The translations under genes and the position numbers were made by a program. This document shows, piece after piece, positions 36,613 through 45,074 of a stretch of DNA of 64,000 nt. The stretch's first letter is position 1. Every line of letters starts with the position of its first letter. The notes beneath the pieces were generated by a model, which did not search any database, was not told the origin of the DNA, and was given only the letters and a program-made list of their open reading frames with translations. The DNA is taken from NCBI RefSeq assembly GCF_000021485.1, contig NC_011761.1:1828001-1892000 (forward strand), given 5' to 3'. Origin of the DNA: Acidithiobacillus ferrooxidans ATCC 23270 (GTDB lineage Bacteria > Pseudomonadota > Gammaproteobacteria > Acidithiobacillales > Acidithiobacillaceae).

Positions 36613-36900
36613 CTACTCGATAACTTTGGGGACGAGAAAAAGCCCGTGCTCAGCCGCCGGGGCACTTGCCATGAGCACCTCACGCTGATCCTGATGGACA
36701 ACCATATCCGGACGCAGGGGCTGATCCAGGTCAAGGGGATGGGCCATGATCGGGACATCCGTCGTCTCGATCGCGCGCAACTCTTCCACCAGCCCCATGA
36801 TGCGCTCCAACTGATCGGCCACTGCGGGTATCTCCGCCTGGGGCAGCGCAATGCGGGCCAGATGTGCCGTGCGCCGCACCGTATCCTGATCGAATGCCAT
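36613..36900 (-). CDS. gatC: Asp/Glu-tRNA amidotransferase subunit C
   Basis: 95 residues. The N-terminal helix DTVRRTAHLARIALPQAE is typical of GatC, and the C-terminus has the conserved RPDMVV segment followed by a proline-containing tail. It stabilises GatA-GatB by wrapping between them. The ATG is only 2 bp after the mlaA-like stop, so gatCAB is likely transcribed with the lipid-transport genes upstream. Confidence 0.95.
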   Translation of the reverse strand: MAFDQDTVRRTAHLARIALPQAEIPAVADQLERIMGLVEELRAIETTDVPIMAHPLDLDQPLRPDMVVHQDQREVLMASAPAAEHGLFLVPKVIE

Positions 36901-36902
36901 AA

Positions 36903-37745
36903 TTATGGTTTTCCTTTCCTGTTCTCGTGGCTCGGGGAAGCTTCACCGGGTGTGGGTGTGGGTGTGGGTGTGGGTGTGGGTGTGGGTGTGGCGGCGGCCG
37001 GCGGCGGCAGTTGCAGGCCCTCCAGCAACTGGTTTTTACTGACCGCCCCACCGGATATCAGATATTGCTCATGCTGTTCCCAGGCGTTGCGCATAAATAC
37101 ATAAGGATTAACAGCCTCCTGAACCATCCGGATGTTAGGTCCTTCGACATAGGCCTTGTTGATGATTCCTACACCCGTCAGGGCGTACTGAGCCGAACTG
37201 ACAGTCAGATAATATGCCGGCCCGGTAAAAATCGTCATCGCCAGGCCCGGCAAGCTGCGCAGAGAACTGGGTCCATAAAACGGCAGCACCAGATAAGGTC
37301 CCTGCGGCACCCCCCAGACACCCAGCGTTACCCCCAGGCTGTTCTCGTGGTTAGGCAGATCCAGACGGTTGGCCACGTCGAAGAGTCCACCCAGACCGAA
37401 CACGGAATTGACAAGGAACCGGCTCAGATCCTCCATTCCCTGTCGACCCCGCCCCTGCAGAAAATCGTTGATAAAAATATAGGGCATGTCCACATTGGAG
37501 AATACATTGCTGACACCCTCGCGGACAAAATCGGGGGTCACGGTCTTGTACCCGGTGGCTACGGGCTTCAGCACATAATCATAAAGGCCCATATTCAGAT
37601 GGAACATTGGCTTGTTGACGGCCTCCAGCGGGTCTACGGGTTTCCCCGTAGCGCCCTGAGGCCCGTTTACCGTAGCGCATCCCGACAGGGTCAACACGCC
37701 GACGGTCAGCACGACCCTGGTTAAATGTATACTCGATCGCATCAT
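36903..37745 (-). CDS. mlaA: MlaA/VacJ-family outer-membrane lipoprotein with Thr-Pro repeat tail
   Basis: 280 residues with lipobox LTLSGC (lipid-modified Cys about residue 23). The MlaA core includes DPLEAVNKPMFHLNMGLYDYVLKPV, NVFSNVDMPYIFINDFLQGR, and YLVLPFYGPSSLRSLPG. MlaA sits in the outer membrane and removes misplaced phospholipids, handing them to periplasmic MlaC. The C-terminus ends in seven Thr-Pro pairs, an extended linker unusual for the family. Its start overlaps the upstream MlaC/HpnM-type stop by one base (TGATG). Its placement next to hopanoid genes suggests lipid exchange for hopanoids or phospholipids. Confidence 0.9.
   Translation of the reverse strand: MMRSSIHLTRVVLTVGVLTLSGCATVNGPQGATGKPVDPLEAVNKPMFHLNMGLYDYVLKPVATGYKTVTPDFVREGVSNVFSNVDMPYIFINDFLQGRGRQGMEDLSRFLVNSVFGLGGLFDVANRLDLPNHENSLGVTLGVWGVPQGPYLVLPFYGPSSLRSLPGLAMTIFTGPAYYLTVSSAQYALTGVGIINKAYVEGPNIRMVQEAVNPYVFMRNAWEQHEQYLISGGAVSKNQLLEGLQLPPPAAATPTPTPTPTPTPTPGEASPSHENRKGKP
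36949..36990 (-). repeat. Hexanucleotide tandem repeat encoding (Thr-Pro)7
   Basis: About seven perfect copies of a 6-bp unit (GGTGTG on the plus strand) encode seven TP dipeptides near the MlaA C-terminus. Because the unit is two codons long, copy-number changes keep the frame. It is a candidate length-variable site. Confidence 0.85.
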
Positions 37746-38404
37746 CAGGACCCTTTGGCGTACCCGGCAATCTGCGCTTTCAGGTGCGCAATCAGTGCGG
37801 CAAAACCCTTTTTCTGCATGGTTTCGGTGTATTCCGCCCGCCGCAGGGAAAGATCACTGACCCCGTCGGCGACGACATTGACGATACGCCAGAAATCTCC
37901 ATCTTTCTGCAGGATATAATCAAAACGGTGCACCTTACCGTTATGCTCCGTAAAGGTACTGAATACCCCCTCCGCGCCGGGCTGCAAGGCCTGACTGCCC
38001 ACAATGGCAAAATGCTCACCGTTGTAGCTGTCGAAACGCGCGGCGTAGGTGGCCGCGGTAAGGTCTGCGAGCACCCCGACAAACTCGTTTTGTTGTTCCG
38101 GGCTTAGCTTTTGCCAATAGTCACCCAGCGTCAAGGCGGCGATTCGCCGGTAATCAAAAACCTTCTGTACCACCGGGGCCACAATCCGGTAACGGCCGCT
38201 GTAACCCAGGCGACGACCGCCCTGCATGGATTTCAGCAGCACCCCATCCAGGGTATTGATCGTCGCCTCCGGGGTACTGCCGACCGCTGGCGCTCCGTCG
38301 GACGACGTGGTAGGTGCAGCCACCGTCACCGCAGCGGCAGACAGGACCGGAGCGATCCCACCGACTGTGCAGGCCAGCAGTACCACCAGACTTTTCCTGA
38401 GCAT
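37745..38404 (-). CDS. hpnM: HpnM/MlaC-family periplasmic lipid carrier
   Basis: 219 residues from the ATG at 38404, chosen because AAGGGGGATTTC precedes it; a GTG/ATG at 38422 is the alternative. The signal peptide ends near VLSAAAV. The Ttg2/MlaC domain follows with FDYRRIAALTLGDYWQKLSPEQQNEFVGVLADL, YAARFDSYNGEHFAI, and the C-terminal GDFWRIVNVVADGVSDLSLRRAEYTE. In hopanoid clusters this family is called HpnM. It shuttles lipids through the periplasm. It is followed by mlaA with a one-base overlap and preceded by hpnH with a 44-bp gap. Confidence 0.85.
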   Translation of the reverse strand: MLRKSLVVLLACTVGGIAPVLSAAAVTVAAPTTSSDGAPAVGSTPEATINTLDGVLLKSMQGGRRLGYSGRYRIVAPVVQKVFDYRRIAALTLGDYWQKLSPEQQNEFVGVLADLTAATYAARFDSYNGEHFAIVGSQALQPGAEGVFSTFTEHNGKVHRFDYILQKDGDFWRIVNVVADGVSDLSLRRAEYTETMQKKGFAALIAHLKAQIAGYAKGS

Positions 38405-38448
38405 GAAATCCCCCTTCACCATGAACCTGACATTTTCCGGAACCGCCT

Positions 38449-39552
38449 TCAGCGCTCTACATGCAAAGGAAAAACCGGGTGTTCGGTACCCTGAGCCGGG
38501 GGTGATACCGGCATATCCGGTGCCATGGGACCCGCCGTGCGTGGCCCCAGCAAGGCCACTTTAAGGGCTTTCAGCGGGTGGGCGAAGGTGTCGTTGACGG
38601 CCGTCGGCTCGAAACCGGAATGCACCTGGCACTGGTCGCATTTACCATTCACGCCCACTCCGTATTTATCCCATGGCGTCGTTTCCATGAGTTCATTGAA
38701 GGTCTGCGCGTAGCCTTCGCTGACCAGGAGGTAGCAAGGCTTCTGCCAGCCAAAAATGTTGCGTGTCGGATTGCCCCAGGGCGTGCACTGATAATTCTGG
38801 TTACCCGCCAGGAAATCCAGAAAAAGGCTGGACTGGTTGAATTTCCAGCGCGACTTCCGCTCTTTGCCGATGCGGAAGATGTCGCGGAAAAGCTGACGTG
38901 AGGCCCGACGCTGGATAAAAACCTCCTGCTGCGGTGCGCGCTCATAATTGAATCCGGGCGAAATGGTCACCCCCTCCACCCCCAGTGCCTTGCAGTCATC
39001 CAGGAAGGCGGCCACCTCGTCGGCGCCCTCCCCCTGAAACAGGGTGCAGTTTACCGTAACCCGGAAGCCTCTCCCCACCGCTTCGCGAATGGCTTCCGTA
39101 GCGCGTTGATAGGTACCCGGCTGACACACGGAATCATCATGACGATGCGCATTGCCGTCCAGATGCACCGAGAAAGTCAGGTAAGGCGAAGGCCGGTAAT
39201 CGTCCATACGCTTCTTGAGGAGCAACGCATTGGTGCAGAGGTAGACGAAGCGCTTACGCTCGACGAGGCCCTCCACAACTACGGGCATATCCTTGTGAAT
39301 GAGTGGTTCGCCTCCAGCGATGGAGACGATAGGAGCCCCGCACTCCTCGGCAGCGCCGATACATTCCTCGACAGACAGCCGCCTGTCGAGTGTTTCATCG
39401 GGATAGTCGATCTTACCGCAGCCCGAACAGGCCAAGTTGCAGCGAAACAATGGCTCCAGCATCAGCACCAAAGGATAGCGCTTACGCCCCTGCAGCTTCT
39501 GCGCCAGGATGTAGCGTCCTACCCGATAGCTCTGAATCAAAGGAACACCCAT
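38449..39552 (-). CDS. hpnH: Adenosyl-hopane transferase HpnH (radical SAM)
   Basis: 367 residues. The radical-SAM cluster motif is CNLACSGCGK near residue 38. GGEPLIHKDMP (GGEP) and the SPASM-like C-terminal cysteines CYLL and CDQCQVHSGFEP match HpnH. The enzyme adds a 5'-deoxyadenosyl group to diploptene, the first step of the extended hopanoid side chain. It is the first gene of the hpnH-hpnM-mlaA-gat segment and has its own promoter candidate in the 105-bp gap upstream. Its acidic C-terminal tail is longer than usual. Confidence 0.93.
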   Translation of the reverse strand: MGVPLIQSYRVGRYILAQKLQGRKRYPLVLMLEPLFRCNLACSGCGKIDYPDETLDRRLSVEECIGAAEECGAPIVSIAGGEPLIHKDMPVVVEGLVERKRFVYLCTNALLLKKRMDDYRPSPYLTFSVHLDGNAHRHDDSVCQPGTYQRATEAIREAVGRGFRVTVNCTLFQGEGADEVAAFLDDCKALGVEGVTISPGFNYERAPQQEVFIQRRASRQLFRDIFRIGKERKSRWKFNQSSLFLDFLAGNQNYQCTPWGNPTRNIFGWQKPCYLLVSEGYAQTFNELMETTPWDKYGVGVNGKCDQCQVHSGFEPTAVNDTFAHPLKALKVALLGPRTAGPMAPDMPVSPPAQGTEHPVFPLHVER

Positions 39553-39614
39553 GACAAAACACCCCTCTCGGCCGCAACGCAGCGTATATGGACAATGAAC
39601 GACAAGCTTTGATT

Positions 39615-39645
39615 AGTATAACATACCAAACCGTATGTGGGACAA
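39615..39645 (-). promoter_or_regulatory. Promoter candidate for hpnH
   Basis: On the minus strand TTGTCC (39645-39640) is followed by a 19-base spacer and TATACT (39620-39615), with TGT immediately before the -10 giving an extended -10 element. It lies about 63 bp upstream of the hpnH ATG in the only sizeable gap of the hopanoid run between hpnA and mlaA. Confidence 0.5.
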
Positions 39646-39657
39646 GGCGACGAATCC

Positions 39658-40500
39658 TCAGGCGGCCCTGCTCCGAGACAAAAAGAAAAACAGCATGTTG
39701 GCAATCCGCGGCGCCAGCTTCGGGCGCAACAGACGATCATCATAGGGCGCAAAACGCCGGTCATTCTCCTGGCGGCAGAGCGCAAGAAGCTGCTTCAGGC
39801 TGACGTCTTTACTCACCTGATCATGCCCCGTCAGGGTGAAATTTTCTTCCTCATGCGCATGTAGTCCGCGGGCGGTTTGTATGCGCGCCCAGGCCTGCAG
39901 GGCAATCACCTGAATGCGCTGGAGCTCGAGCGCCACTTTTTTCCGCCAGGGCAGACGCCGGCGGTGCCAACTCAGCCAGTTGACAAAAAATATGATATGA
40001 CGCGCCTCTTCCTGCATGACCGGCTCGAAGATCTTCACCAGGTCGGGCGGGAAGAACCCCGAGTCTTTGGCGGCAGCGAACAACCCGAAAGCAAAGTAGG
40101 AATCCAGGCATTCGCCATAACCCGTATAGAGAAACTCCCAGTACGGATCGCGCACCTGTGGCGGAGCAGGTAATGGCGGAATTTCGATACCATAATGCTG
40201 TACCAGGGCACGTAGCAGATCGGAATGGCGCTGTTCCTCCTGCCCATCAAGGGCCACCGCCGCCCGCACCACCGGGTCCGGCTCCCGCTCACCCATGCTT
40301 TGCACCATACGCGCCGTCACGCTTTCGGTGGCGACGGCTTCGCCCCAGAACGGCAGAGACTTCACCCGCTGCGCAGTCTCCGCGTCCAGTTCCGGCCAAT
40401 CCATATGCTGCGGATCATAATGAATGTGCGTATCGTGAAAGAACTTGCAGAACAGGTCGCGATGGGCGTCGGACCCTGGATCCAAAGATATCGCCGTCAT
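39658..40500 (-). CDS. Ferritin-like diiron protein embedded in the hopanoid operon
   Basis: 280 residues from the ATG at 40500, which overlaps the hpnL stop (ATGA). The ferritin-like four-helix fold is indicated by two Glu-x-x-His-type iron motifs: [15 protein letters not shown] (about residue 90) and [19 protein letters not shown] (about residue 170), with additional acids in [14 protein letters not shown]. No signal peptide. The pattern is that of diiron oxygenases or oxidases rather than iron-storage ferritin. No named hopanoid enzyme matches. Tight coupling to hpnL implies a role in hopanoid or membrane-lipid oxidation, which is inference. Confidence 0.75.
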   Translation of the reverse strand: MTAISLDPGSDAHRDLFCKFFHDTHIHYDPQHMDWPELDAETAQRVKSLPFWGEAVATESVTARMVQSMGEREPDPVVRAAVALDGQEEQRHSDLLRALVQHYGIEIPPLPAPPQVRDPYWEFLYTGYGECLDSYFAFGLFAAAKDSGFFPPDLVKIFEPVMQEEARHIIFFVNWLSWHRRRLPWRKKVALELQRIQVIALQAWARIQTARGLHAHEEENFTLTGHDQVSKDVSLKQLLALCRQENDRRFAPYDDRLLRPKLAPRIANMLFFFLSRSRAA

Positions 40501-41528
40501 GAAATGCCCTCCCTGTTGGAACGTATTTGCCGCCACTGGCGGTGCATATGATGGCCTTCCAATGCTTGCCATGACAAGAGTACCGGAATGCCCGTCAGGG
40601 TTTCGCGGAAGCGGCGTGTCAGAGAAAAGGCCAGTGCCAGATCAGGCCCGACACCGATCGCGCTGCCGAACAGAATGAAGCCGCCCTCCTGCACACCCAG
40701 TCCGCCCGGCACCAGAAACGCCATACTGCGCAGGGCCTGCCCGAGGCTTTCCAGGAGTAGCGCTGCCCAGAAAGGGAGAGGATGGCCCAGCAGCCAGAAG
40801 GTAAACCAGACTTCCGCCGTGCCCGCCAACAGACCGCTCAGTTGCCAGACATTCGCCGGGAGCAGACCCCAGCGACGTGCATAGAGCCGACGGATTTCGG
40901 CATCCAGACGCTGGGGTTCTCCTATGAGCGCAAGCAGGTCCTTACCGCCCAGAAGTTTCTTCATCAGCATCTGCAGAACCGTGAACAGTCCCCAACGATA
41001 TTGCAACCAGATAAAGGCCATGAGCAACGGCAGGATCAATGCCAGAAAAAATACCACCTGGAATTGCAGATGGTGGTCACTGACCGCGAAAATCAGCACC
41101 ACGAACCCCGCCAGCGTGAAGATGAACTGGCTCAATAGGGTCAGGGTGACTTCCACCATGACACTGGCCCCGGCGACATAGCCGGGCACGCCGTAGTATG
41201 TCAGGAGGCGTACACCGAGCACTTCTCCACCCACCCGCGCCACCGGCAGGAGGCCGTTGGCCGCTTCGCGGACCAGCGCCACCCATAGCAAAAACCAGAA
41301 ACGGACGCGCGCCTCACCGCGCAGCAGCCACTTCCAGCCCAACACGTCCAGGGACAGCGGCAACAGGTGAAGGGGGAGCAGCCACAGCAGACCCCAGCCA
41401 GCCACCGCCAGCAATTTCAGGATGTCGGAAACCCCGGCATGCACGACCAGGAAGACGGCCAAACCCAGACCGAGCAGACCGGCTGCCAGCATCATCACTT
41501 TCTGTTTCAGCAAATTAACTGCCTTCAT
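40497..41528 (-). CDS. hpnL: HpnL, LPG-synthase/flippase-like membrane protein
   Basis: 343 residues from the ATG at 41528, which overlaps the hpnN stop by 14 bp. Seven to eight hydrophobic helices carry the lysylphosphatidylglycerol-synthase-TM-domain pattern, including [25 protein letters not shown] and [19 protein letters not shown]. HpnL is a conserved hopanoid-cluster protein proposed to move lipid across the inner membrane; its exact job is not established. It is followed by the ferritin-like gene with a 4-bp overlap. Confidence 0.88.
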   Translation of the reverse strand: MKAVNLLKQKVMMLAAGLLGLGLAVFLVVHAGVSDILKLLAVAGWGLLWLLPLHLLPLSLDVLGWKWLLRGEARVRFWFLLWVALVREAANGLLPVARVGGEVLGVRLLTYYGVPGYVAGASVMVEVTLTLLSQFIFTLAGFVVLIFAVSDHHLQFQVVFFLALILPLLMAFIWLQYRWGLFTVLQMLMKKLLGGKDLLALIGEPQRLDAEIRRLYARRWGLLPANVWQLSGLLAGTAEVWFTFWLLGHPLPFWAALLLESLGQALRSMAFLVPGGLGVQEGGFILFGSAIGVGPDLALAFSLTRRFRETLTGIPVLLSWQALEGHHMHRQWRQIRSNREGIS

Positions 41529-44217
41529 CCTGGGCAATGCCCTCTTCACGGGGTGACGGGGTAAATAGCAGGAGCAAAGCCGGGAGCACGATCAGAATGC
41601 ACAGCAGCACGATGGCCAGGGCGAGGCTCAGCGCCTCGCCCAGGCTGGCCATACCCGGATCGCGGGAAACCGCCATGCTGCCAAAGGCGCTGAGGGTCGT
41701 AAGCCCGCTGAAAAAAACGGCCATGGGGGTGGATGTCCCGAGCAGATGCGCCACATCCACACCGTTGCGCCAGCGCACTACGATGTAGATGGCAAAGGCC
41801 ACACCGAGACCGATGAGCAGAGGCAGAACGATGATGTTGCCGAGATTGAAGCTCAACCCCAACAGAGTCATGGCCGCCACCGTGAACAGCGCCGCCAGCA
41901 GCAACGGAATCATGATCAGCAACACATCCCGGTAGCGGCGCAAGGCCAGGAGGAGCAGCAGACTGATGGCTATCAGCGCAATAAACGTAGCCTCCTGAAA
42001 GGCACCGAGTACCGCATCTCCGCCTTGGACCAGCATCACCGGTGTACCCACGGCATTGGGCTCCACCTTCAGCACACTTCGCACAAAGGTCGCCATCGCC
42101 TGATTACTGCTGAGATTGGCCTTGGGAAAAATCTCCACGCGTGCCTGGCCAGAGGCCGCCACATATCGGTCGCGCAGGGACTTCGGCAGGGTCTGCAGGG
42201 TTACCGGCGTGGCGGACAACGCCATGCCGAGGCGTTGCAATTCGCCGGGCAAGGTACCCATCACCCGCGTTTGCAGATCGGCGATCGCCTGGGCATTCGT
42301 GCCACGGGTCGCCAAAAACTGCGCGAGATGGCCAGCCAGCGCCGCCGCCGCCTGTCCGTCGGGTGTATTCTCGCCGTCCTTTTGCGCGAGGGCCCGCAAT
42401 TTGGTTACCAATTCCCCAAGACTTTTCGCGGTATCGGGCGTCGGCGGCTGCAAACCGGCAGGCATCAGCAGCGAAAAGGGTGGCACAAGGATCTGCAAGT
42501 TCTGCAATATGGCCAGCTTCTCGGTTTGATGCTCCGGAATATAGCTGGAAATCGTCAGGGCCTGCGCCACGGTGGGCAGCCGCGCCACCCGCGCGGCAAC
42601 GGCCTGCGCCGCCGGAATATCCGGAGTGAGCACCTCCATACGATAGGGCGCCGTCTGTGGATCCGCGAGGAGCTTCTCGAAAACGCGCACCCCCTCCGCA
42701 TGGCGGTCGATCATATGCAGCGGATTGAAGTCAAAAGAGGTACGCAGCACCAGCGGCACGGATGCCAGTGCCAGCAGGGCCACCACGCCCAGTACATAGT
42801 AGGCATAACGGTGGATGGGGTGACGCACCAAGGCAGGAATTTGGCGCAGATGCGGATAGTACGTCGGTTTTGTACGTGTGACCATCATAGGCCAGAGGGT
42901 CAAAAAAGCGGGCAGGAAGGTGAGGGTGATGAACAAGGCCACCAGCATGCTGGTGCCGGAAATCAGTCCGAGATCGACGATGCCGGCGTAGCTGGTAGGC
43001 ACGAAAGCAAAAAAACTGAAAGCTGCCGCAACGGCGGCAAGGCTCAAGGCGCCGCCCATACCTTGTGTCACTCGCTGCATGGCCTGCCGGTGAACTGCGC
43101 CGTTAAACACTTCTTCCCGATAACGCAGGCAGAACTGAATACCAAAATCAACGCCCAGACCGATAAAAAGAATGGCAAAGGCCACGGAAATAAGATTGAA
43201 GGGACCGATAAAAAACAGTGCCCAGGCGGTGGTCAGGATCATTCCGGCGATCAGCCCCATCAGCACGCCGAAAACCAGTTGCAGCGAGCGCAATGCTATG
43301 ATCAGCAAAATGATTTCGAGCGTGAACGTCAGCGCCAGAGAAACAGCGGCACCCTGACTCACGGTTTTTAATTGTTCCGCATCCAGTACCGCACCGCCGG
43401 TCACCCCAACGTCCACCCCGTGGGCAGCATTCAGGTTGAGCGAGGTAAGGCCAGCGCGCAAAGTATGTATGGCCGCAGCAGCAGGCTCCAGAGACTTGTA
43501 ATTCAGGGCAGGCTGAATAATGACGAAGCGTTGCGACGGCCCCATTCGGGCCAGATCGCCGCCCATGAGTGTACCCCACGAAATGGTATAGGATTTGCCC
43601 TGCATCTGCGCCGTGAGCGCCTGATCCAGAGCAGAAAAAATAGCCGTCAATCCGGGCAGTTGCACACCATTGGTCAGGCGTTGCCCAATCGCCATGCTCA
43701 ACAGGCTGCTGAGGCCGTTCAGGCTCGGTTCGGCAGAGAGCCTCGCGATGAGCGGCTGCGCATCGGTTATGCGGTTGGCAAAATCCTGTACTTGTTTGGG
43801 GGAGAGATACAAGAGGCCGTTACGCTGGAAAAAAGGCCCGCCGCCCGGCACATACACGTCGTGAAAAGATTGTGGCCGGGCGCGCAGCCAAGTACTGAGG
43901 CGATCGACGGCTGTATCCGTAAGATTTCGGTCAGCGCCCTGGAGGACCACCACAATCGTGTTTTTATCCTGCGGAAACGCTTTCTGGTAAGCCACTTCAC
44001 GCTTCTGAAAAGGCAGATCACGGGACAAGGCATGGCTGGTATCGGTATCCACAGAGAAATGACCGACCGAGTAGCCCAGGGCGAGCAGTGTGGCCAGCAC
44101 GATGGCCGCCAGCATCCAGGCGGCGCGCTGCACCGAGAGGTCCACCAAGGCCACCAGACCCTGAGAGATACGCGCACCGGAGCGCTGAAGAAAACGGTCA
44201 ACGAGCGACAAAATCAC
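41515..44217 (-). CDS. hpnN: HpnN, RND-family hopanoid transporter
   Basis: 900 residues from a GTG start. It has two sets of membrane helices with large periplasmic domains between, as in the MmpL/HpnN branch of RND proteins. The N-terminal SVDTDTSHALSRDLPFQKREVAYQKAFPQ, the mid-membrane FIGLGVDFGIQFCLRYREEV and the C-terminal LPLLIGLGVAFAIYIVVRW are characteristic, the last two being the paired TM4/TM10 motifs. HpnN is known to deliver hopanoids from inner to outer membrane in other bacteria. It overlaps hpnK by 20 bp at its start and hpnL at its end. Confidence 0.92.
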   Translation of the reverse strand: MILSLVDRFLQRSGARISQGLVALVDLSVQRAAWMLAAIVLATLLALGYSVGHFSVDTDTSHALSRDLPFQKREVAYQKAFPQDKNTIVVVLQGADRNLTDTAVDRLSTWLRARPQSFHDVYVPGGGPFFQRNGLLYLSPKQVQDFANRITDAQPLIARLSAEPSLNGLSSLLSMAIGQRLTNGVQLPGLTAIFSALDQALTAQMQGKSYTISWGTLMGGDLARMGPSQRFVIIQPALNYKSLEPAAAAIHTLRAGLTSLNLNAAHGVDVGVTGGAVLDAEQLKTVSQGAAVSLALTFTLEIILLIIALRSLQLVFGVLMGLIAGMILTTAWALFFIGPFNLISVAFAILFIGLGVDFGIQFCLRYREEVFNGAVHRQAMQRVTQGMGGALSLAAVAAAFSFFAFVPTSYAGIVDLGLISGTSMLVALFITLTFLPAFLTLWPMMVTRTKPTYYPHLRQIPALVRHPIHRYAYYVLGVVALLALASVPLVLRTSFDFNPLHMIDRHAEGVRVFEKLLADPQTAPYRMEVLTPDIPAAQAVAARVARLPTVAQALTISSYIPEHQTEKLAILQNLQILVPPFSLLMPAGLQPPTPDTAKSLGELVTKLRALAQKDGENTPDGQAAAALAGHLAQFLATRGTNAQAIADLQTRVMGTLPGELQRLGMALSATPVTLQTLPKSLRDRYVAASGQARVEIFPKANLSSNQAMATFVRSVLKVEPNAVGTPVMLVQGGDAVLGAFQEATFIALIAISLLLLLALRRYRDVLLIMIPLLLAALFTVAAMTLLGLSFNLGNIIVLPLLIGLGVAFAIYIVVRWRNGVDVAHLLGTSTPMAVFFSGLTTLSAFGSMAVSRDPGMASLGEALSLALAIVLLCILIVLPALLLLFTPSPREEGIAQDEGS

Positions 44218-45073
44218 GGAAAGTACCCTTCGCGATGTCCTGATCGCGCAAATAATCTTTTACCCGGGGGCTCGTCAGCGCCGCCCACTCGGCGTGCGGT
44301 TCATAGTTCGGCATGAGGGCGTGCAGTGCCGCCGTCTGCACCATGGCCGGATGCAGATAAATCTCCGTAACCCCGGTTGCCGGCAGGCAGCGGAGCATCC
44401 GGAGCAGTCGCTCCTCGTCCATGTGGCCAGTGGCGTCCAGACCGTAGAGCTGGTCGTTATGCATGATCCGGCGACGATCCAGTTGGCGGCGCATGCGCGC
44501 CAGCCACGGCGCCAGAAAGATGGACCAGAATGTCGGCGCGACCCCCTTGGCACCGCTGCAGCGTGCCGCCCGCAAAGGCTCCCAGGGCAAACGCACCGCC
44601 CGCAGGCCGAACTCCTTCCCGACTTCCAGCATCTGCGTCAGCACCGTAGGATGCAGATGCAGATGTTTATGAGCATTGGCGTGGTCCAGTTCCAGGCCGG
44701 TGGCCGCAAAGGCGGCGAACTGGGCACGGATCTCCGCCGCCAGTTGCTTTCTGACCTGTGGCAAAAAGAAATAGCGCACCCCGCGCCGCCAGAGATCCGC
44801 AGCAAAACGCCCTTGTTCATCGACCAGATCCGGCACCTGCTCCGCGGGCAGCAGAGGCGTGCCGTCCACCAAGGTAAGATGCAGCCCTACGCCCAGGCCG
44901 GGCAGCGCTCTGGCACGGGCGACGGCATCCGCGGCGGCCGGCGCCGCGACCATGAGACTGGCGGTGGTCAGCACACCATCACGGTGTGCGGACTCCACCG
45001 CCTCGTTCACCGCCATATCCAAGCCAAAGTCGTCGGCGTTGAAGATGACCCGCCGGCCGCCGCCCTGCCCCAC
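44198..45073 (-). CDS. hpnK: HpnK, YdjC-family deacetylase
   Basis: 291 residues from a GTG at 45073, one base after the hpnJ stop. The metal-binding motifs of YdjC/ChbG deacetylases are present: FNADDFGLDMAVN, GLHLTLVDGTPLL and HANAHKHLHLHP, with HPAM near the end. In the cyclitol-ether pathway HpnK removes the acetyl from the GlcNAc added by HpnI, leaving glucosaminyl bacteriohopanetetrol. Position directly between hpnJ and hpnN fits. No signal peptide, so it acts in the cytoplasm. Confidence 0.92.
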   Translation of the reverse strand: MGQGGGRRVIFNADDFGLDMAVNEAVESAHRDGVLTTASLMVAAPAAADAVARARALPGLGVGLHLTLVDGTPLLPAEQVPDLVDEQGRFAADLWRRGVRYFFLPQVRKQLAAEIRAQFAAFAATGLELDHANAHKHLHLHPTVLTQMLEVGKEFGLRAVRLPWEPLRAARCSGAKGVAPTFWSIFLAPWLARMRRQLDRRRIMHNDQLYGLDATGHMDEERLLRMLRCLPATGVTEIYLHPAMVQTAALHALMPNYEPHAEWAALTSPRVKDYLRDQDIAKGTFRDFVAR

Positions 45074-45074
45074 T

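Noticed and set aside
36949-36990. Possible CRISPR or non-coding repeat
   Set aside because: The 6-bp repeat is in frame in the MlaA gene and encodes Thr-Pro pairs.
41746-43371. 541-residue plus-strand ORF opposite hpnN
   Set aside because: Shadow of hpnN with low-complexity His/Gln/Arg composition.
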